Assembly: GCA_017437065.1 (NCBI GenBank)
Contig: JAFSBX010000076.1
Location: 152,466-216,465, forward strand
Reading direction: 5' to 3'
Source of the DNA: Lachnospiraceae bacterium
GTDB lineage: Bacteria; Bacillota; Clostridia; Lachnospirales; Lachnospiraceae
DNA: 64,000 nucleotides
Position numbers and translations under genes: made by a program. This document shows, piece by piece, positions 8,828-18,182 of the stretch (the stretch's first letter is position 1; each line of letters starts with the position of its first letter). Under the pieces are notes generated by a model, which saw nothing but the letters and a program-made list of their open reading frames with translations, did no database searches and was not told the DNA's origin.

Positions 8828-9397
8828 GTGAACAAACAAAAGGCAGAAGCAGTCATTGAAGCAATTTTGTTTACAATGGGTGATTCGGTTGAAGTAGAGA
8901 AACTGGCAGAGGTTATTGAAAAAGATGTACAGGAAACAGAGAAAATACTTGTCGGGATGAAAGAACGGTATGAAAAAGCTGACAGAGGAATTTCAATGAT
9001 TGAACTGGATGGGAGTGTGCAGCTTTGTACAAAGAGCAATTTGTATGAGTATTTGATTAAGATTGCAAAAGCGCCAAAAAAACTTACTCTGACAGATGCT
9101 TTACTGGAAACTTTGTCGATTGTAGCATATAAACAGCCTGTAACAAGGTTGGAAATTGAGCGTGTCAGAGGTGTAAGCTGTGATCATGCGATAAACCGGC
9201 TTGTTGAGTTTGATTTGATTAAAGAAATTGGAAGAATGGATGCCCCGGGAAAACCGCTTTTGTTTGGTACGACAGAGCAGTTTTTGCGTAGTTTTGGGTT
9301 AAAATCATTGGAGGAACTGCCGGAGTTAAATCCGGTACAGGTAGAGGAATTTAAGCATCAGGCAGAAGAGGAAGTCCAGTTGCAGCTTAATATATAA
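8828..9397 (+). CDS. scpB: Segregation and condensation protein B
   Basis: A 189-residue protein with tandem winged-helix domains that dimerises and binds the middle of ScpA in the SMC complex. The sequence LSIVAYKQPVTRLEIERVRGV and the later GRMDAPGKPLLFGTT are diagnostic. It begins with GTG nine bases after the scpA stop, behind a GAGGTTAGGAA ribosome binding site, so translation is probably coupled to scpA. Confidence 0.96.
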   Translation: MNKQKAEAVIEAILFTMGDSVEVEKLAEVIEKDVQETEKILVGMKERYEKADRGISMIELDGSVQLCTKSNLYEYLIKIAKAPKKLTLTDALLETLSIVAYKQPVTRLEIERVRGVSCDHAINRLVEFDLIKEIGRMDAPGKPLLFGTTEQFLRSFGLKSLEELPELNPVQVEEFKHQAEEEVQLQLNI

Positions 9398-9447
9398 AAA
9401 ATAGTTGATAGTCTGAATTTCAGTTAGGGGACAAATGGAGGTTGAAG

Positions 9448-11004
9448 ATGAAGAAAATATTAGTGATTGGAGCAGGTCCGGCAGGACTTACAGCGGCGTA
9501 TGAGCTTCTTAGCAAAGCAAAAGAAGATGTGGAAGTAGTTGTGTTTGAAGAAAGCGGGGATATGGGAGGTATTTCCAAAACCGTTAATTATAAAGGTAAC
9601 CGAATGGACATGGGAGGACACCGCTTTTTTTCAAGAGTGTCTGATGTAAATGATTGGTGGAACCATATGTTACCGATGCAGGGAGCGCCATCCTGGGATG
9701 ATATTGCGTTGGAACGTCAGATTCCGTTGGCAGCAGGCGGACCAAATCCGGAACAGACAGACAGAGTTATGCTGCACAGAAACCGTGTGTCACGTATTTT
9801 CTTTGACAGTAAGTTCTTTGACTATCCGATTCAACTGAAGCCGGAGTTGTTCATTAATATGGGATTTATTAATACGGTACAGGCTGTATTCAGTTATTTG
9901 AAGAGCCTGCTTTTCAAGAGAGAAGAAAAGTCTTTGGAAGATTTTTATATTAATCGTTTTGGTAAAAAACTGTATTCTATGTTTTTTGAAAATTATACTG
10001 CAAACCTTTGGGGACGTCATCCCAGTGAAATTGATCCCAGTTGGGGTGCACAGCGTGTAAAAGGATTGTCGATTATAGCAATTATTAAGGATGTATTTGG
10101 AAAAATGCTTCCGAAAAAAAAGAATCGTCATGTAGAAACCTCCCTTATCGAATCTTTTAGCTATCCGAAGTTAGGCCCGGGACAGCTTTGGGATGTAACA
10201 GCAGAAGAAATTGAAAAACTGGGTGGTACTATTTTAAAGCATGCTAAAGTGGTAGGCGTGACAAAGAATGCGCAGAACGTTATTACCGGCATTCAATATG
10301 AGCAGAATGGTGAGAAGAAGACCATGGAAGGCGATATCGTGATTTCCTCCATGCCGATTAAAGATCTGGTGGGCGGTATGAATGATGTTCCGGCTGAACC
10401 GGCCCGTATTGCAGCAGGACTTCCATATCGTGATTATATGACATTGGGTGTGCTTATTCCGAAGCTGAATTTGAAAAATAAGACAAAAATTAAGACAGTA
10501 GGGAATATTGTGCCGGATAACTGGGTATATGTGCATGACCGTACTGTAAAGATGGGACGTTTCCAGATTTATAATAACTGGTCTCCATATATGGTAAAAG
10601 ATTTGGAAAAAACCGTATGGGTTGGTTTGGAATATTTCTGCAATGAGGGGGATGAATTCTGGAATATGTCAGAAGAAGAGTTCTCTAAAATGGCAGTAAA
10701 TGAAATGGTAAAAATGGGACTAATCGACAGTGCGGATGAGGTAATCGATACACACGCAGAATGGGTAAAGAAGGCTTATCCGGCATACTTTGATACTTAT
10801 GATGAAATGGATAAGCTGGTTGATTATCTGAATACGATTGAGAATCTTTACTGTGTAGGACGTAATGGGCAGCACAGATATAATAACATTGACCATTCCA
10901 TGGTGACTTCTTTTGAAACTGTAAAAAATATTCTGAGCGGTAAGAAAGACAAGTCAAATATCTGGAGTGTAAATACGGAAAAAGAGTATCACGAAGAAAA
11001 ATAA
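9448..11004 (+). CDS. FAD-dependent oxidoreductase of the UDP-galactopyranose mutase / protoporphyrinogen oxidase superfamily
   Basis: A 518-residue flavoprotein. The N-terminus has the dinucleotide-binding GAGPAGL motif (residues ~9-15) and the acidic end of the second strand (VVVFEES). DMGGISKTV and DMGGHRFF follow, the pattern seen in COG1232-type amine-oxidase-fold proteins, including sugar mutases. The C-terminus has [16 protein letters not shown], another FAD contact typical of this group. Protoporphyrinogen oxidase activity is unlikely without other haem genes; a role in glycan or nucleotide-sugar chemistry is possible. The start at 9448 follows GGAGG by six bases. A terminator follows at 11025. 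Confidence 0.75.
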   Translation: MKKILVIGAGPAGLTAAYELLSKAKEDVEVVVFEESGDMGGISKTVNYKGNRMDMGGHRFFSRVSDVNDWWNHMLPMQGAPSWDDIALERQIPLAAGGPNPEQTDRVMLHRNRVSRIFFDSKFFDYPIQLKPELFINMGFINTVQAVFSYLKSLLFKREEKSLEDFYINRFGKKLYSMFFENYTANLWGRHPSEIDPSWGAQRVKGLSIIAIIKDVFGKMLPKKKNRHVETSLIESFSYPKLGPGQLWDVTAEEIEKLGGTILKHAKVVGVTKNAQNVITGIQYEQNGEKKTMEGDIVISSMPIKDLVGGMNDVPAEPARIAAGLPYRDYMTLGVLIPKLNLKNKTKIKTVGNIVPDNWVYVHDRTVKMGRFQIYNNWSPYMVKDLEKTVWVGLEYFCNEGDEFWNMSEEEFSKMAVNEMVKMGLIDSADEVIDTHAEWVKKAYPAYFDTYDEMDKLVDYLNTIENLYCVGRNGQHRYNNIDHSMVTSFETVKNILSGKKDKSNIWSVNTEKEYHEEK

Positions 11005-11024
11005 AAAATGAATTGAAGAGGAGA

Positions 11025-11060
11025 GAACAGTTCTTAGACTAAATGAGAGCTGTTCTTTTT
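11025..11060 (+). terminator. Intrinsic terminator
   Basis: A 10-bp stem with one G-U pair (GAACAGTTCT / AGAGCTGTTC) is followed by TTTTTT. It ends the flavoprotein transcript. Confidence 0.85.
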
Positions 11061-11098
11061 TGAAATCTGACACAGATAAATGGAATAAGGATAAAAGG

Positions 11099-11145
11099 AA
11101 AGAGTGTCTATTTTTACAGATAAAATCTGAAAATAAACACTCTTA
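11099..11145 (-). terminator. Long hairpin, terminator of the radical SAM gene
   Basis: AGAGTGT / ACACTCT arms with further pairing inside (TATTTT/AAAATA, AGAT/ATCT) form one long stem. On the minus strand it is followed by a T-rich run. Confidence 0.7.
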
Positions 11146-11157
11146 AAATATATTATA

Positions 11158-12138
11158 TTATTTTCTGAACATGGACTGTCTTGCACCATGCATGGTTTCA
11201 CTATTTTTCAAGATATCATTAACGGCATCCATTCTTAATCCTGCATCAATGAAATCACAGTGTTTACAGAACGGATAGTTTTGGCGTCCGTCTTTGATTT
11301 TGGTACGAAGCTCCTGATATTTTGGGCTGTTCCATGCTTCTTTCAGGGATATTTCATGTAAATCGCCGAAATCCGTTACCTCAAAGTTATCACAGCAGCA
11401 AATTCCCAGTTTGCCATTTGGCATAATCCACATATCCGTAAACGGCATAAGACAGGTTTCTTTAATGACTTTTTCTGTTGCCTGTTTATTTGGAGCACTT
11501 CCGGCACGGTTTGTCAGTACTTCCTTTAAATAACGCATCTGAATTAAAATATCTACATCCTTAAATTCATCCGGATGAGCTTTTACATAATCGTAAACTT
11601 CCTTTACGTTTGGATGTAATTTCATATCCAGACAATAGTTATTAATAATCAGCTGATTCACATAAGGAACAATCTGCTTTGTCTTTTCAATATCCAAAAG
11701 TAGTCCGTTGGTTGACATGAAAATAAAGGCATTCGGAAGCTGTTCTCTTGCATATTTATGAAATTCTACAATTCTGGTATCCAGCCATGGTTCATTGTTT
11801 CCATAAAGAGTTAAATGTCCGCGGTAATCCCAGTCGCGAAGCTGGTCAATAATACTGTAATAAAGTTCGTCTTCCATACGTTTGTAAGGACGTTTTTCAG
11901 CGTTTTTATTAGCGGTACAAAACTCACAGGTGGAGTTACAACGGTTAATGGTTTCCAGATTGACAATATTTGGTTTCGGAATTTCTTCCTTGTTCATAAA
12001 GTAGTCAATATATTTCTTTTGTGATTTACCACGTGTTATAAACTGTAATTTCAAATAACTGTTGCTGGCGAGGCGAGGAAGATATTTTTTTGCGTTCCAT
12101 CCTAAAATTCCGCCGAAGTTATGAATTCTAATTGGCAT
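11158..12138 (-). CDS. Radical SAM protein with SPASM-like C-terminus
   Basis: A 326-residue radical SAM enzyme. The [4Fe-4S] motif CNSTCEFC (C67, C71, C74) binds the cluster that cleaves S-adenosylmethionine. A glycine-rich strand and TNG..L elements follow. A C-terminal cysteine group (LGICCCDNFE, then FCKHCDF) suggests an auxiliary cluster as in SPASM proteins. Substrate unknown. SPASM members often modify peptides or sugars, but no precursor-peptide gene is visible nearby. A strong promoter lies upstream on the minus strand, so it is transcribed independently of the membrane-protein gene further upstream. The start follows AGAGGA. Confidence 0.85.
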   Translation of the reverse strand: MPIRIHNFGGILGWNAKKYLPRLASNSYLKLQFITRGKSQKKYIDYFMNKEEIPKPNIVNLETINRCNSTCEFCTANKNAEKRPYKRMEDELYYSIIDQLRDWDYRGHLTLYGNNEPWLDTRIVEFHKYAREQLPNAFIFMSTNGLLLDIEKTKQIVPYVNQLIINNYCLDMKLHPNVKEVYDYVKAHPDEFKDVDILIQMRYLKEVLTNRAGSAPNKQATEKVIKETCLMPFTDMWIMPNGKLGICCCDNFEVTDFGDLHEISLKEAWNSPKYQELRTKIKDGRQNYPFCKHCDFIDAGLRMDAVNDILKNSETMHGARQSMFRK

Positions 12139-12210
12139 AAAGTCCTCTTTCTGCGCTATATGCGCGATATATTACTAAAAAAATATTTATAAACAAAAAC
12201 AAACAAAGTT

Positions 12211-12239
12211 ATCATAGCATTTTGAAGTAAGGTTGTCAA
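12211..12239 (-). promoter_or_regulatory. Promoter of the radical SAM gene
   Basis: On the minus strand a perfect TTGACA (12239-12234) and TATGAT (12216-12211) are separated by 17 bases. Confidence 0.85.
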
Positions 12240-12296
12240 TTCGCGTAAAATGACAGTTTTATCCTGTTTCGGTTGGTTTTGGATAGAATATCATTC

Positions 12297-14036
12297 CTAT
12301 TTTGCTTTGTATACATAAATGGTATAAGGGGAGGATTCATTTGTGAAACTACCGATACAGTCAAGGGAGAGTGTCGTTGCATTGGTAATTTCAAAGCGGG
12401 AAAACAGGTATACACCATTTAACGCTTTAAAGCTTTCTGTATCAATATAGAGGTTTGAATCCGGCAGAGTCAGGTTTCGGGAAGGCAGATAAGAATTATT
12501 GTCAAATCCCGGGAAAATATAGGCTCTTGCCCCCCAGTTATCGAAGTAGCTTTTGAAGTAAGGACTCTTTTCCAGTGCCGGAGCAATGATTTTACGGAAA
12601 TTCTGTTTATATTCTTCAGAATAAAATCCTAAATAACCATCCAGTGCGGAAATGCCGTTGTACGTCAGAATACCCGGCTGGAAGCCGTAAGCTGCACAAT
12701 ATTCTCCATTGTATCCGATTTCTTCTTTAATGGTAGTAAATAAGTCTTCGGAATAAAATTCTTCATAATTTAACATGTCAACTTCTGTATTCTTTACAAG
12801 CTTGTAAGCACTATAATAACAGGTATAGTAAAAGTCGTTATACATGGCAGGCATAATTACTACCAGGAATAATGCCACAAAGGCAATGAGATTGGCCAGT
12901 CCCCTGTTCCATTTTTCTTTGCGGTCATACAGTCGCTTTACTATGATAAATAGTAGTGCATACCAAAGAAAAGGATTGAAAAACAGAGTACGGTAGAACT
13001 GGAATCCTTCTAACGGAGGTATGAGAGCCGTCAGAAAATCTCTTAAAGGTGCCCAGTAATACAATCCGTAAATAATACTGTTGAAAATGATAAAATAAAA
13101 CAGTAGATTGAAAATATCGGTAAACAGCTTTTTGTATTCTTTCTTCTTAATATAAAGAGCATTTTGTATTACAAAGTAGAAAAGCACCAGCGGAAGTACA
13201 AAATATTTATGTGAGTCTCCGGCATGGAAGGTGCTGTTTATAAAACCGTCAATCATCATATCCAGTATTTCTTTAAAATTCAAATCTGCCATAACCATAC
13301 TGCTGCGTATGGTTACCGTATCATCAAGAAGAATGGAACGGAACAGGCGGTATTCCAAAAGGATGTATCCTAAGGAAAGAACGGGAATGGAGCACAACAA
13401 TCCTTTATTGCATTTTTTGTTGCGAATCCAGTCGAAAGCCGTGAATACTACCAAATATCCTAAAATAAAAAATCCAAAATAAGAAAAATAAGAAATCACA
13501 GGATAAAAAAACAGTAACAATAATACACGCCAGTCCACTTTTTTGTACAGCTTTATGATGAGTAGTGCTGCAAACGGAATAGAAGCAAAAGCAAATCCGT
13601 AAGCAGGAAATACAGGTAAAATTCCATAAATCAGTCCAAACAGCAAAGCAACAGGTTTGTATTTTGTAAAGTCGGTAAGTACTTCTTTTGCCAGAAGATA
13701 AACTGAAACCATGGAAATTACAATGCTGAGAAAATATCCCACAATATATGCGTAATACGCAGGTAGAATCATATACAGTAAATTATAGAGAGAAAACTCA
13801 GAACCGAAATTGTCCCTGGTTACTCCTCCTAAAATTGGCAGTAAATCTCCCTGTGTAAAGAAAGTGCCTGATAAATTCAGCATTCTGAGATGGGGAATAA
13901 ACAAATCTAAATTATCTGTAGTGGCGATATAACTTTTGTCGCCAAGACCCAAAAACACGGCAGCCTCAAATAAAACAAGACCGATAATTATAATAAGATA
14001 CCAATATTCTAAAAGTTTTTTTGCTTTCTGTTTCAC
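12297..14036 (-). CDS. Large multi-spanning membrane protein (DUF6044/YfhO-like)
   Basis: A ~579-residue protein with about ten or more hydrophobic helices and a soluble C-terminal domain of about 160 residues. After the first helix, a DNLDLFIPHLRMLNL segment carries acidic residues in an extracytoplasmic loop, as in GT-C type glycosyltransferases and YfhO-like proteins. This suggests, but does not prove, lipid-linked sugar transfer at the outer face. The GTG at 14036 is chosen because TTGGAG lies eight bases upstream. An open frame continues to an ATG at 14123, without a ribosome binding site. Nearby lie the UGM-like flavoprotein and the radical SAM gene, so a surface-glycan context is plausible. 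Confidence 0.7.
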   Translation of the reverse strand: MKQKAKKLLEYWYLIIIIGLVLFEAAVFLGLGDKSYIATTDNLDLFIPHLRMLNLSGTFFTQGDLLPILGGVTRDNFGSEFSLYNLLYMILPAYYAYIVGYFLSIVISMVSVYLLAKEVLTDFTKYKPVALLFGLIYGILPVFPAYGFAFASIPFAALLIIKLYKKVDWRVLLLLFFYPVISYFSYFGFFILGYLVVFTAFDWIRNKKCNKGLLCSIPVLSLGYILLEYRLFRSILLDDTVTIRSSMVMADLNFKEILDMMIDGFINSTFHAGDSHKYFVLPLVLFYFVIQNALYIKKKEYKKLFTDIFNLLFYFIIFNSIIYGLYYWAPLRDFLTALIPPLEGFQFYRTLFFNPFLWYALLFIIVKRLYDRKEKWNRGLANLIAFVALFLVVIMPAMYNDFYYTCYYSAYKLVKNTEVDMLNYEEFYSEDLFTTIKEEIGYNGEYCAAYGFQPGILTYNGISALDGYLGFYSEEYKQNFRKIIAPALEKSPYFKSYFDNWGARAYIFPGFDNNSYLPSRNLTLPDSNLYIDTESFKALNGVYLFSRFEITNATTLSLDCIGSFTNESSPYTIYVYKAK

Positions 14037-14161
14037 AAGATAATCTCCAATCTTACTTATATTAGTTGTCTTAAAGAAAAGAAGACATGACATCATCATA
14101 CAATAGATATTTTGCAGAAGCAAGAGTACAGACAGAAGGAAAAAAATATGATGGGTTAAAA

Positions 14162-14193
14162 ATAAAAGGTCAGTTCAAAAGCTGACCTTTTAT
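14162..14193 (-). terminator. Terminator overlapping the end of nagA
   Basis: A perfect 12-bp inverted repeat (ATAAAAGGTCAG / CTGACCTTTTAT) with an 8-base loop. The TGA stop of nagA lies inside the stem, so the hairpin forms from the last codons. Confidence 0.8.
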
Positions 14194-15327
14194 GATGTGC
14201 TTTATTTCTAAAGTCTGTTTGTCTAATAAAAGAAAATGAGCTTTTTTGCCGGGAAGAATACTTCCGTAAAGATTGTCCATTCCAATGGAGCGGCAGGGAT
14301 GTATGGTGGCAGCGGCAATTGCCGTTTCCAGTGGGATGCCAAAAGAAACAGCAATTTTCATACATTCAAATAAAGGGGTGACACTTCCTGCAAGTGTGCC
14401 ATCGCTAAGTCTTGCGTGTCTGCCGGTAACAGTTACCGTTTGCCCGCCTAAAGAATAAGTACCGTCCGGTTTTCCGGCAGCTCTCATACTGTCACTGATT
14501 AATATTACCCGGTTTTCAAAAAGCTGAAAAGCGGCACGGACTGCCGGGGCGGAAACGTGAATACCGTCGCAGATAAGCTCCACATAGCAGTTCTTTGAAT
14601 CAAAGGCAGCACCAACGATGCCGGTATCCCTATGGTGAAAGGGCGGCATGGCATTGTAAAGGTGAGTGACATGGAGTGCACCGGCATCCATGGCAGTTTT
14701 GGCAGTTTGATAATCTGCCTCTGAATGTGCGATAGAAAACATAACCTTGTTTTTGAATTCCTGAATACAGGAAAGTGCTCCCGATAATTCCGGTGCAAGG
14801 GAAATCAACTTTACCAGACCGTTAGAGGCCTCAAGCCATTGAAGGATGAAGGAACTGTCAGGATTTTTAATATATGACTTGTTTTGAGCACCTCGTTTTG
14901 ACAGGCTGATGAAAGGTCCTTCCATGTGAATGCCAATCAAATCTGCCTGGAGAGGAGAAGTGACAGTTTTTTGACTGGCATGGAAAGTGGCAGCGGTACG
15001 ACATATATGCGTTAATTCCGATGCAGACAAGGTCATTGTGGCGGGACAAATGGATGTGACACCATGAGTAAGACAAAATTCTGCCATCGCCTGATAAGCT
15101 TTCAGGTCATTGTCACAAAAGTCGTAACCGTTACAACCGTGAAAATGAATGTCCGTAAGCCCGGGAATGACGTAACAGCCGGAAGCGTCCACAGTATCGG
15201 CAGAATCAAAAAGTGAATCGGAAACATCAGGCTCGTTCAGTGAAACAATGATATCGTTGTTGGTATATATTGTAAGTGGTTCAAACGTATTACTTTCCGT
15301 AAATACAAGTCCGTTTTTGATAATCAT
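14170..15327 (-). CDS. nagA: N-acetylglucosamine-6-phosphate deacetylase
   Basis: It removes acetate from GlcNAc-6-P to give glucosamine-6-P, for amino-sugar catabolism and wall recycling. The 385-residue amidohydrolase has the HFHG metal motif, the metal ligand Glu in HMEGPF, the His in SIAHSEADY, THLYNAMPPFHHR for substrate binding, and the catalytic Asp in ILISDSM. The start follows AATAGGAG. No nagB or PTS gene is adjacent. The carboxypeptidase gene is divergent from it. Confidence 0.95.
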   Translation of the reverse strand: MIIKNGLVFTESNTFEPLTIYTNNDIIVSLNEPDVSDSLFDSADTVDASGCYVIPGLTDIHFHGCNGYDFCDNDLKAYQAMAEFCLTHGVTSICPATMTLSASELTHICRTAATFHASQKTVTSPLQADLIGIHMEGPFISLSKRGAQNKSYIKNPDSSFILQWLEASNGLVKLISLAPELSGALSCIQEFKNKVMFSIAHSEADYQTAKTAMDAGALHVTHLYNAMPPFHHRDTGIVGAAFDSKNCYVELICDGIHVSAPAVRAAFQLFENRVILISDSMRAAGKPDGTYSLGGQTVTVTGRHARLSDGTLAGSVTPLFECMKIAVSFGIPLETAIAAATIHPCRSIGMDNLYGSILPGKKAHFLLLDKQTLEIKHIIKGQLLN

Positions 15328-15450
15328 AAAAAACTCCTATTTTTATTCATATTATTAATAAGTGTAACAACTTAAAAATGAGAAAGCAAGAAAAAGAAAA
15401 TGTGTGCATATACTTAGGTTGATATAAGAAAAAAGGCAGTATACATATTT

Positions 15451-16761
15451 ATGGAAAAAGTGATACGACTGTGTATTGTTGTATTTATTTATCTCAGTCT
15501 GCAGCCCTTTCTCATACTGAATTGTTATGCGAAAGAGGAAGAGAACACGGAGACGAAATTAAATCTTTACGCTCAGTCAGCAGTTTTGATGGATGCAGAT
15601 TCGGGAAGAGTTCTCTATGGGAAAAATGAAGATCAGATTATGGCGATGGCGAGTACCACGAAAATTATGACATGTATTGTTGCATTGGAAAACAGTAATG
15701 TTGAGGATTTTGTAGAGGTATCTTCTTATGCGGCAGGAATGCCGAAAGTACATTTATCTGTGAGGAGCGGAGAATACTATAAATTGAAAGATTTATTGTA
15801 TTCCCTTATGCTGGAATCTCATAACGACAGTGCAGTGGCAATTGCCGAACATGTGGGCGGCAGTGTGGAAGGTTTCGCTAAAATGATGAATCAGAAGGCA
15901 AGGGATATCGGATGTTTTGATACTTATTTTATTACACCGAACGGATTGGATGCAGAAGTGAGTGAGACAGGAAAATTTCATTCCACGACAGCACGGGATT
16001 TGGCAAAAATTATGTCCTATTGTATTGAAACTTCAGAAAAAAAAGAAGACTTTTTGGAAATAACCCGGACACCTTCTTACAGTTTTTCAAATTATGTAAA
16101 GAATGAGAGCAGTGGAGAAATGAATACGGGAAGCCGTTATTTTTCATGTAACAATCATAATGCATTTTTGAATATGATGGATGGAGCATTATCCGGTAAA
16201 ACGGGCTTTACTTCCAAGGCGGGGTACTGTTATGTAGGAGCACTCAGAAAAGACGGAAAAACCTTTGTGGTGGCATTACTTGCCTGTGGCTGGCCAAACA
16301 ATAAGACATATAAATGGAGTGACACAAAAGAATTAATGGGATATGGACTGGAAAATTATGAATATCACAGCTTTTCGGAAACAGAAATTGATGAAAAAAA
16401 ACTTACGCCATTGCCGGTAGAGAATGGACAGACGGCTGAAATTGGGGAAAAGGCATATACTAATATTAAGGTACCGGAAGGAAAGGAGGAGGAAAATGGC
16501 AGCGTGGATTCTGTGGATAATTACGAGGCTGAAGGCGTTAGAGAAGGGCTGCTTTTGAGAGATGACGAGCAGGTGGAAATTACTTATGAAATAGAGGATA
16601 AACTGACAGCACCCGTGGAAGAAGGTACTACGATAGGAAAAATACAATATAAGGTAGGGGATATCGTTTATCTGACCAAAATGGTGGTAACGGAAGATGC
16701 GGTGGAAGCGATTGATTTTCGGTGGTGTCTGGAAAAAGTATTATGGAATTTTGGGTTGTAA
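15451..16761 (+). CDS. D-alanyl-D-alanine carboxypeptidase (peptidase S11), second copy
   Basis: A 436-residue secreted enzyme with an N-terminal signal sequence, the active-site motif STTK in ASTTKIMT, SHN as the SxN motif, and KTG in SGKTGFTSKAG. The C-terminal region is longer and more acidic than in the copy at 5751. That domain (KVPEGKEEENGSVDS) carries a charged insertion. It would act on peptidoglycan stem peptides outside the membrane. The ribosome binding site is weak (AAAAAGGCAG far from the ATG). It ends at a strong terminator. Confidence 0.92.
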   Translation: MEKVIRLCIVVFIYLSLQPFLILNCYAKEEENTETKLNLYAQSAVLMDADSGRVLYGKNEDQIMAMASTTKIMTCIVALENSNVEDFVEVSSYAAGMPKVHLSVRSGEYYKLKDLLYSLMLESHNDSAVAIAEHVGGSVEGFAKMMNQKARDIGCFDTYFITPNGLDAEVSETGKFHSTTARDLAKIMSYCIETSEKKEDFLEITRTPSYSFSNYVKNESSGEMNTGSRYFSCNNHNAFLNMMDGALSGKTGFTSKAGYCYVGALRKDGKTFVVALLACGWPNNKTYKWSDTKELMGYGLENYEYHSFSETEIDEKKLTPLPVENGQTAEIGEKAYTNIKVPEGKEEENGSVDSVDNYEAEGVREGLLLRDDEQVEITYEIEDKLTAPVEEGTTIGKIQYKVGDIVYLTKMVVTEDAVEAIDFRWCLEKVLWNFGL

Positions 16762-16800
16762 AAAGCAGGGTTTCTTGTTATACTAAAGCTTGTGGAAACT

Positions 16801-16831
16801 AAGCGCTGTTGCTGTGAACAGCGCTTTTTTT
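16801..16831 (+). terminator. Intrinsic terminator
   Basis: A perfect 10-bp stem (AAGCGCTGTT / AACAGCGCTT) with a 6-base loop is followed by TTTTT. Confidence 0.93.
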
Positions 16832-16900
16832 CGGAATGAGGAATAAAAATACAGAATATAAATAGCTGACTGATAGCGGGCGGCAGAATGAGAGGAAAAC

Positions 16901-17986
16901 ATGGGTAAAATTATTTTAACAGGTGACAGACCTACAGGAAGACTGCATGTGGGACATTATGTGGGTTCTTTGAAAAGAAGAGTGGAATTGCAAAATTCCG
17001 GAGAGTATGACAAGACATTTATTATGATTGCAGATGCACAGGCACTTACGGATAATATCGAAAATCCGGAAAAGGTACGTCAGAACATTATTGAAGTAGC
17101 TTTGGATTATTTGTCCTGCGGATTAGACCCGGCAAAATCTACTTTATTTATTCAGTCACAGATTTCGGAGCTTTGTGAGCTTACTTTTTATTACATGGAT
17201 TTGGTTACAGTTTCCAGATTGCAGAGAAATCCTACGGTAAAAGCGGAAATTCAGATGCGTAATTTTGAAGCAAGTATTCCGGTAGGATTTTTTACATATC
17301 CGATCAGTCAGGCGGCAGATATTACAGCGTTTAAGGCTACTACGGTTCCGGTAGGTGATGATCAGCTTCCGATGATCGAACAGACAAGAGAAATTGTGCG
17401 TAAATTTAATTCTGTATATTCAGAAGTATTGGTAGAACCGGAAGCATTGTTGCCACAGAATCAGGCTTGTATGCGTCTGCCGGGTATCGACGGAAAAGCA
17501 AAAATGAGTAAGTCTTTAGGAAACTGTATTTACCTTGCGGATACAGCAGATGATGTGAGAAAGAAAATTATGAGTATGTATACAGACCCTACCCATTTAC
17601 AGGTAAGTGATCCGGGACATATTGAAGGAAACACAGTATTTACATATTTGGATGCATTTTGTAAAGATGAGCATTTTGAACGTTACTTACCGGAATATGC
17701 AAATCTGGATGAATTGAAGGCACATTACCAGAGAGGCGGACTTGGTGACGTGAAGGTGAAGAAGCTTCTCAATAATGTAATGCAGGAAGAGTTAGAACCA
17801 ATCAGAAACCGCAGAAAAGAATACGAAAAAGATATTCCGGAAATTTATAATATTTTGAAAAAAGGTTCTGAGAAGGCAAGAGAAGAGGCTGCACAGACAT
17901 TGAGTGAAGTAAAAAATGCAATGCGCATTAATTATTTTGATGATGCGGAACTGATTAAAAATCAGGCCGAGAAGTATGGCGAATAG
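16901..17986 (+). CDS. trpS: Tryptophanyl-tRNA synthetase
   Basis: It charges tRNA-Trp. The 361-residue class I enzyme has the TrpRS signature [17 protein letters not shown] containing the HIGH-equivalent HVGH, and a KMSKS motif in full (AKMSKSLGN). The length is normal for the family. The ribosome binding site is AATGAGAGGAAAAC before the ATG. The short leader holds no T-box elements. It stands alone between a terminator and the promoter region of the decarboxylase operon. Confidence 0.96.
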   Translation: MGKIILTGDRPTGRLHVGHYVGSLKRRVELQNSGEYDKTFIMIADAQALTDNIENPEKVRQNIIEVALDYLSCGLDPAKSTLFIQSQISELCELTFYYMDLVTVSRLQRNPTVKAEIQMRNFEASIPVGFFTYPISQAADITAFKATTVPVGDDQLPMIEQTREIVRKFNSVYSEVLVEPEALLPQNQACMRLPGIDGKAKMSKSLGNCIYLADTADDVRKKIMSMYTDPTHLQVSDPGHIEGNTVFTYLDAFCKDEHFERYLPEYANLDELKAHYQRGGLGDVKVKKLLNNVMQEELEPIRNRRKEYEKDIPEIYNILKKGSEKAREEAAQTLSEVKNAMRINYFDDAELIKNQAEKYGE

Positions 17987-18051
17987 ATGAAATGATTCGA
18001 AAAAAATAGTAAAAAAAGGAAAAAAATTCACTATACTACTTGTCGGAAGTG

Positions 18052-18060
18052 TGATATACT
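18052..18060 (+). promoter_or_regulatory. Probable extended -10 promoter of the decarboxylase operon
   Basis: TGATATACT (extended -10) with no convincing -35 at the expected distance. It lies 120 bases before the first gene and immediately upstream of a long hairpin. Confidence 0.45.
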
Positions 18061-18069
18061 GATACAGTA

Positions 18070-18133
18070 CGCAAAATTCGTTAATTTTTGATTTGGCAAC
18101 GGATTTTGTGTATAAGCATGTCCTGAAAAAGGG
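18070..18133 (+). other. Structured leader of the decarboxylase operon
   Basis: CGCAAAATTCGTT (18070-18082) pairs along all 13 positions, with two G-U pairs, with AACGGATTTTGTG (18098-18110). A smaller stem (TGTCCT / AGGGCA) follows. There is no T-run after either, so this is not a plain terminator. I do not recognise a riboswitch class. Confidence 0.5.
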
Positions 18134-18182
18134 CAGAATTTGCTGGTATTATTTTTATTAATATAAAACGGAGGGCTGAAAT

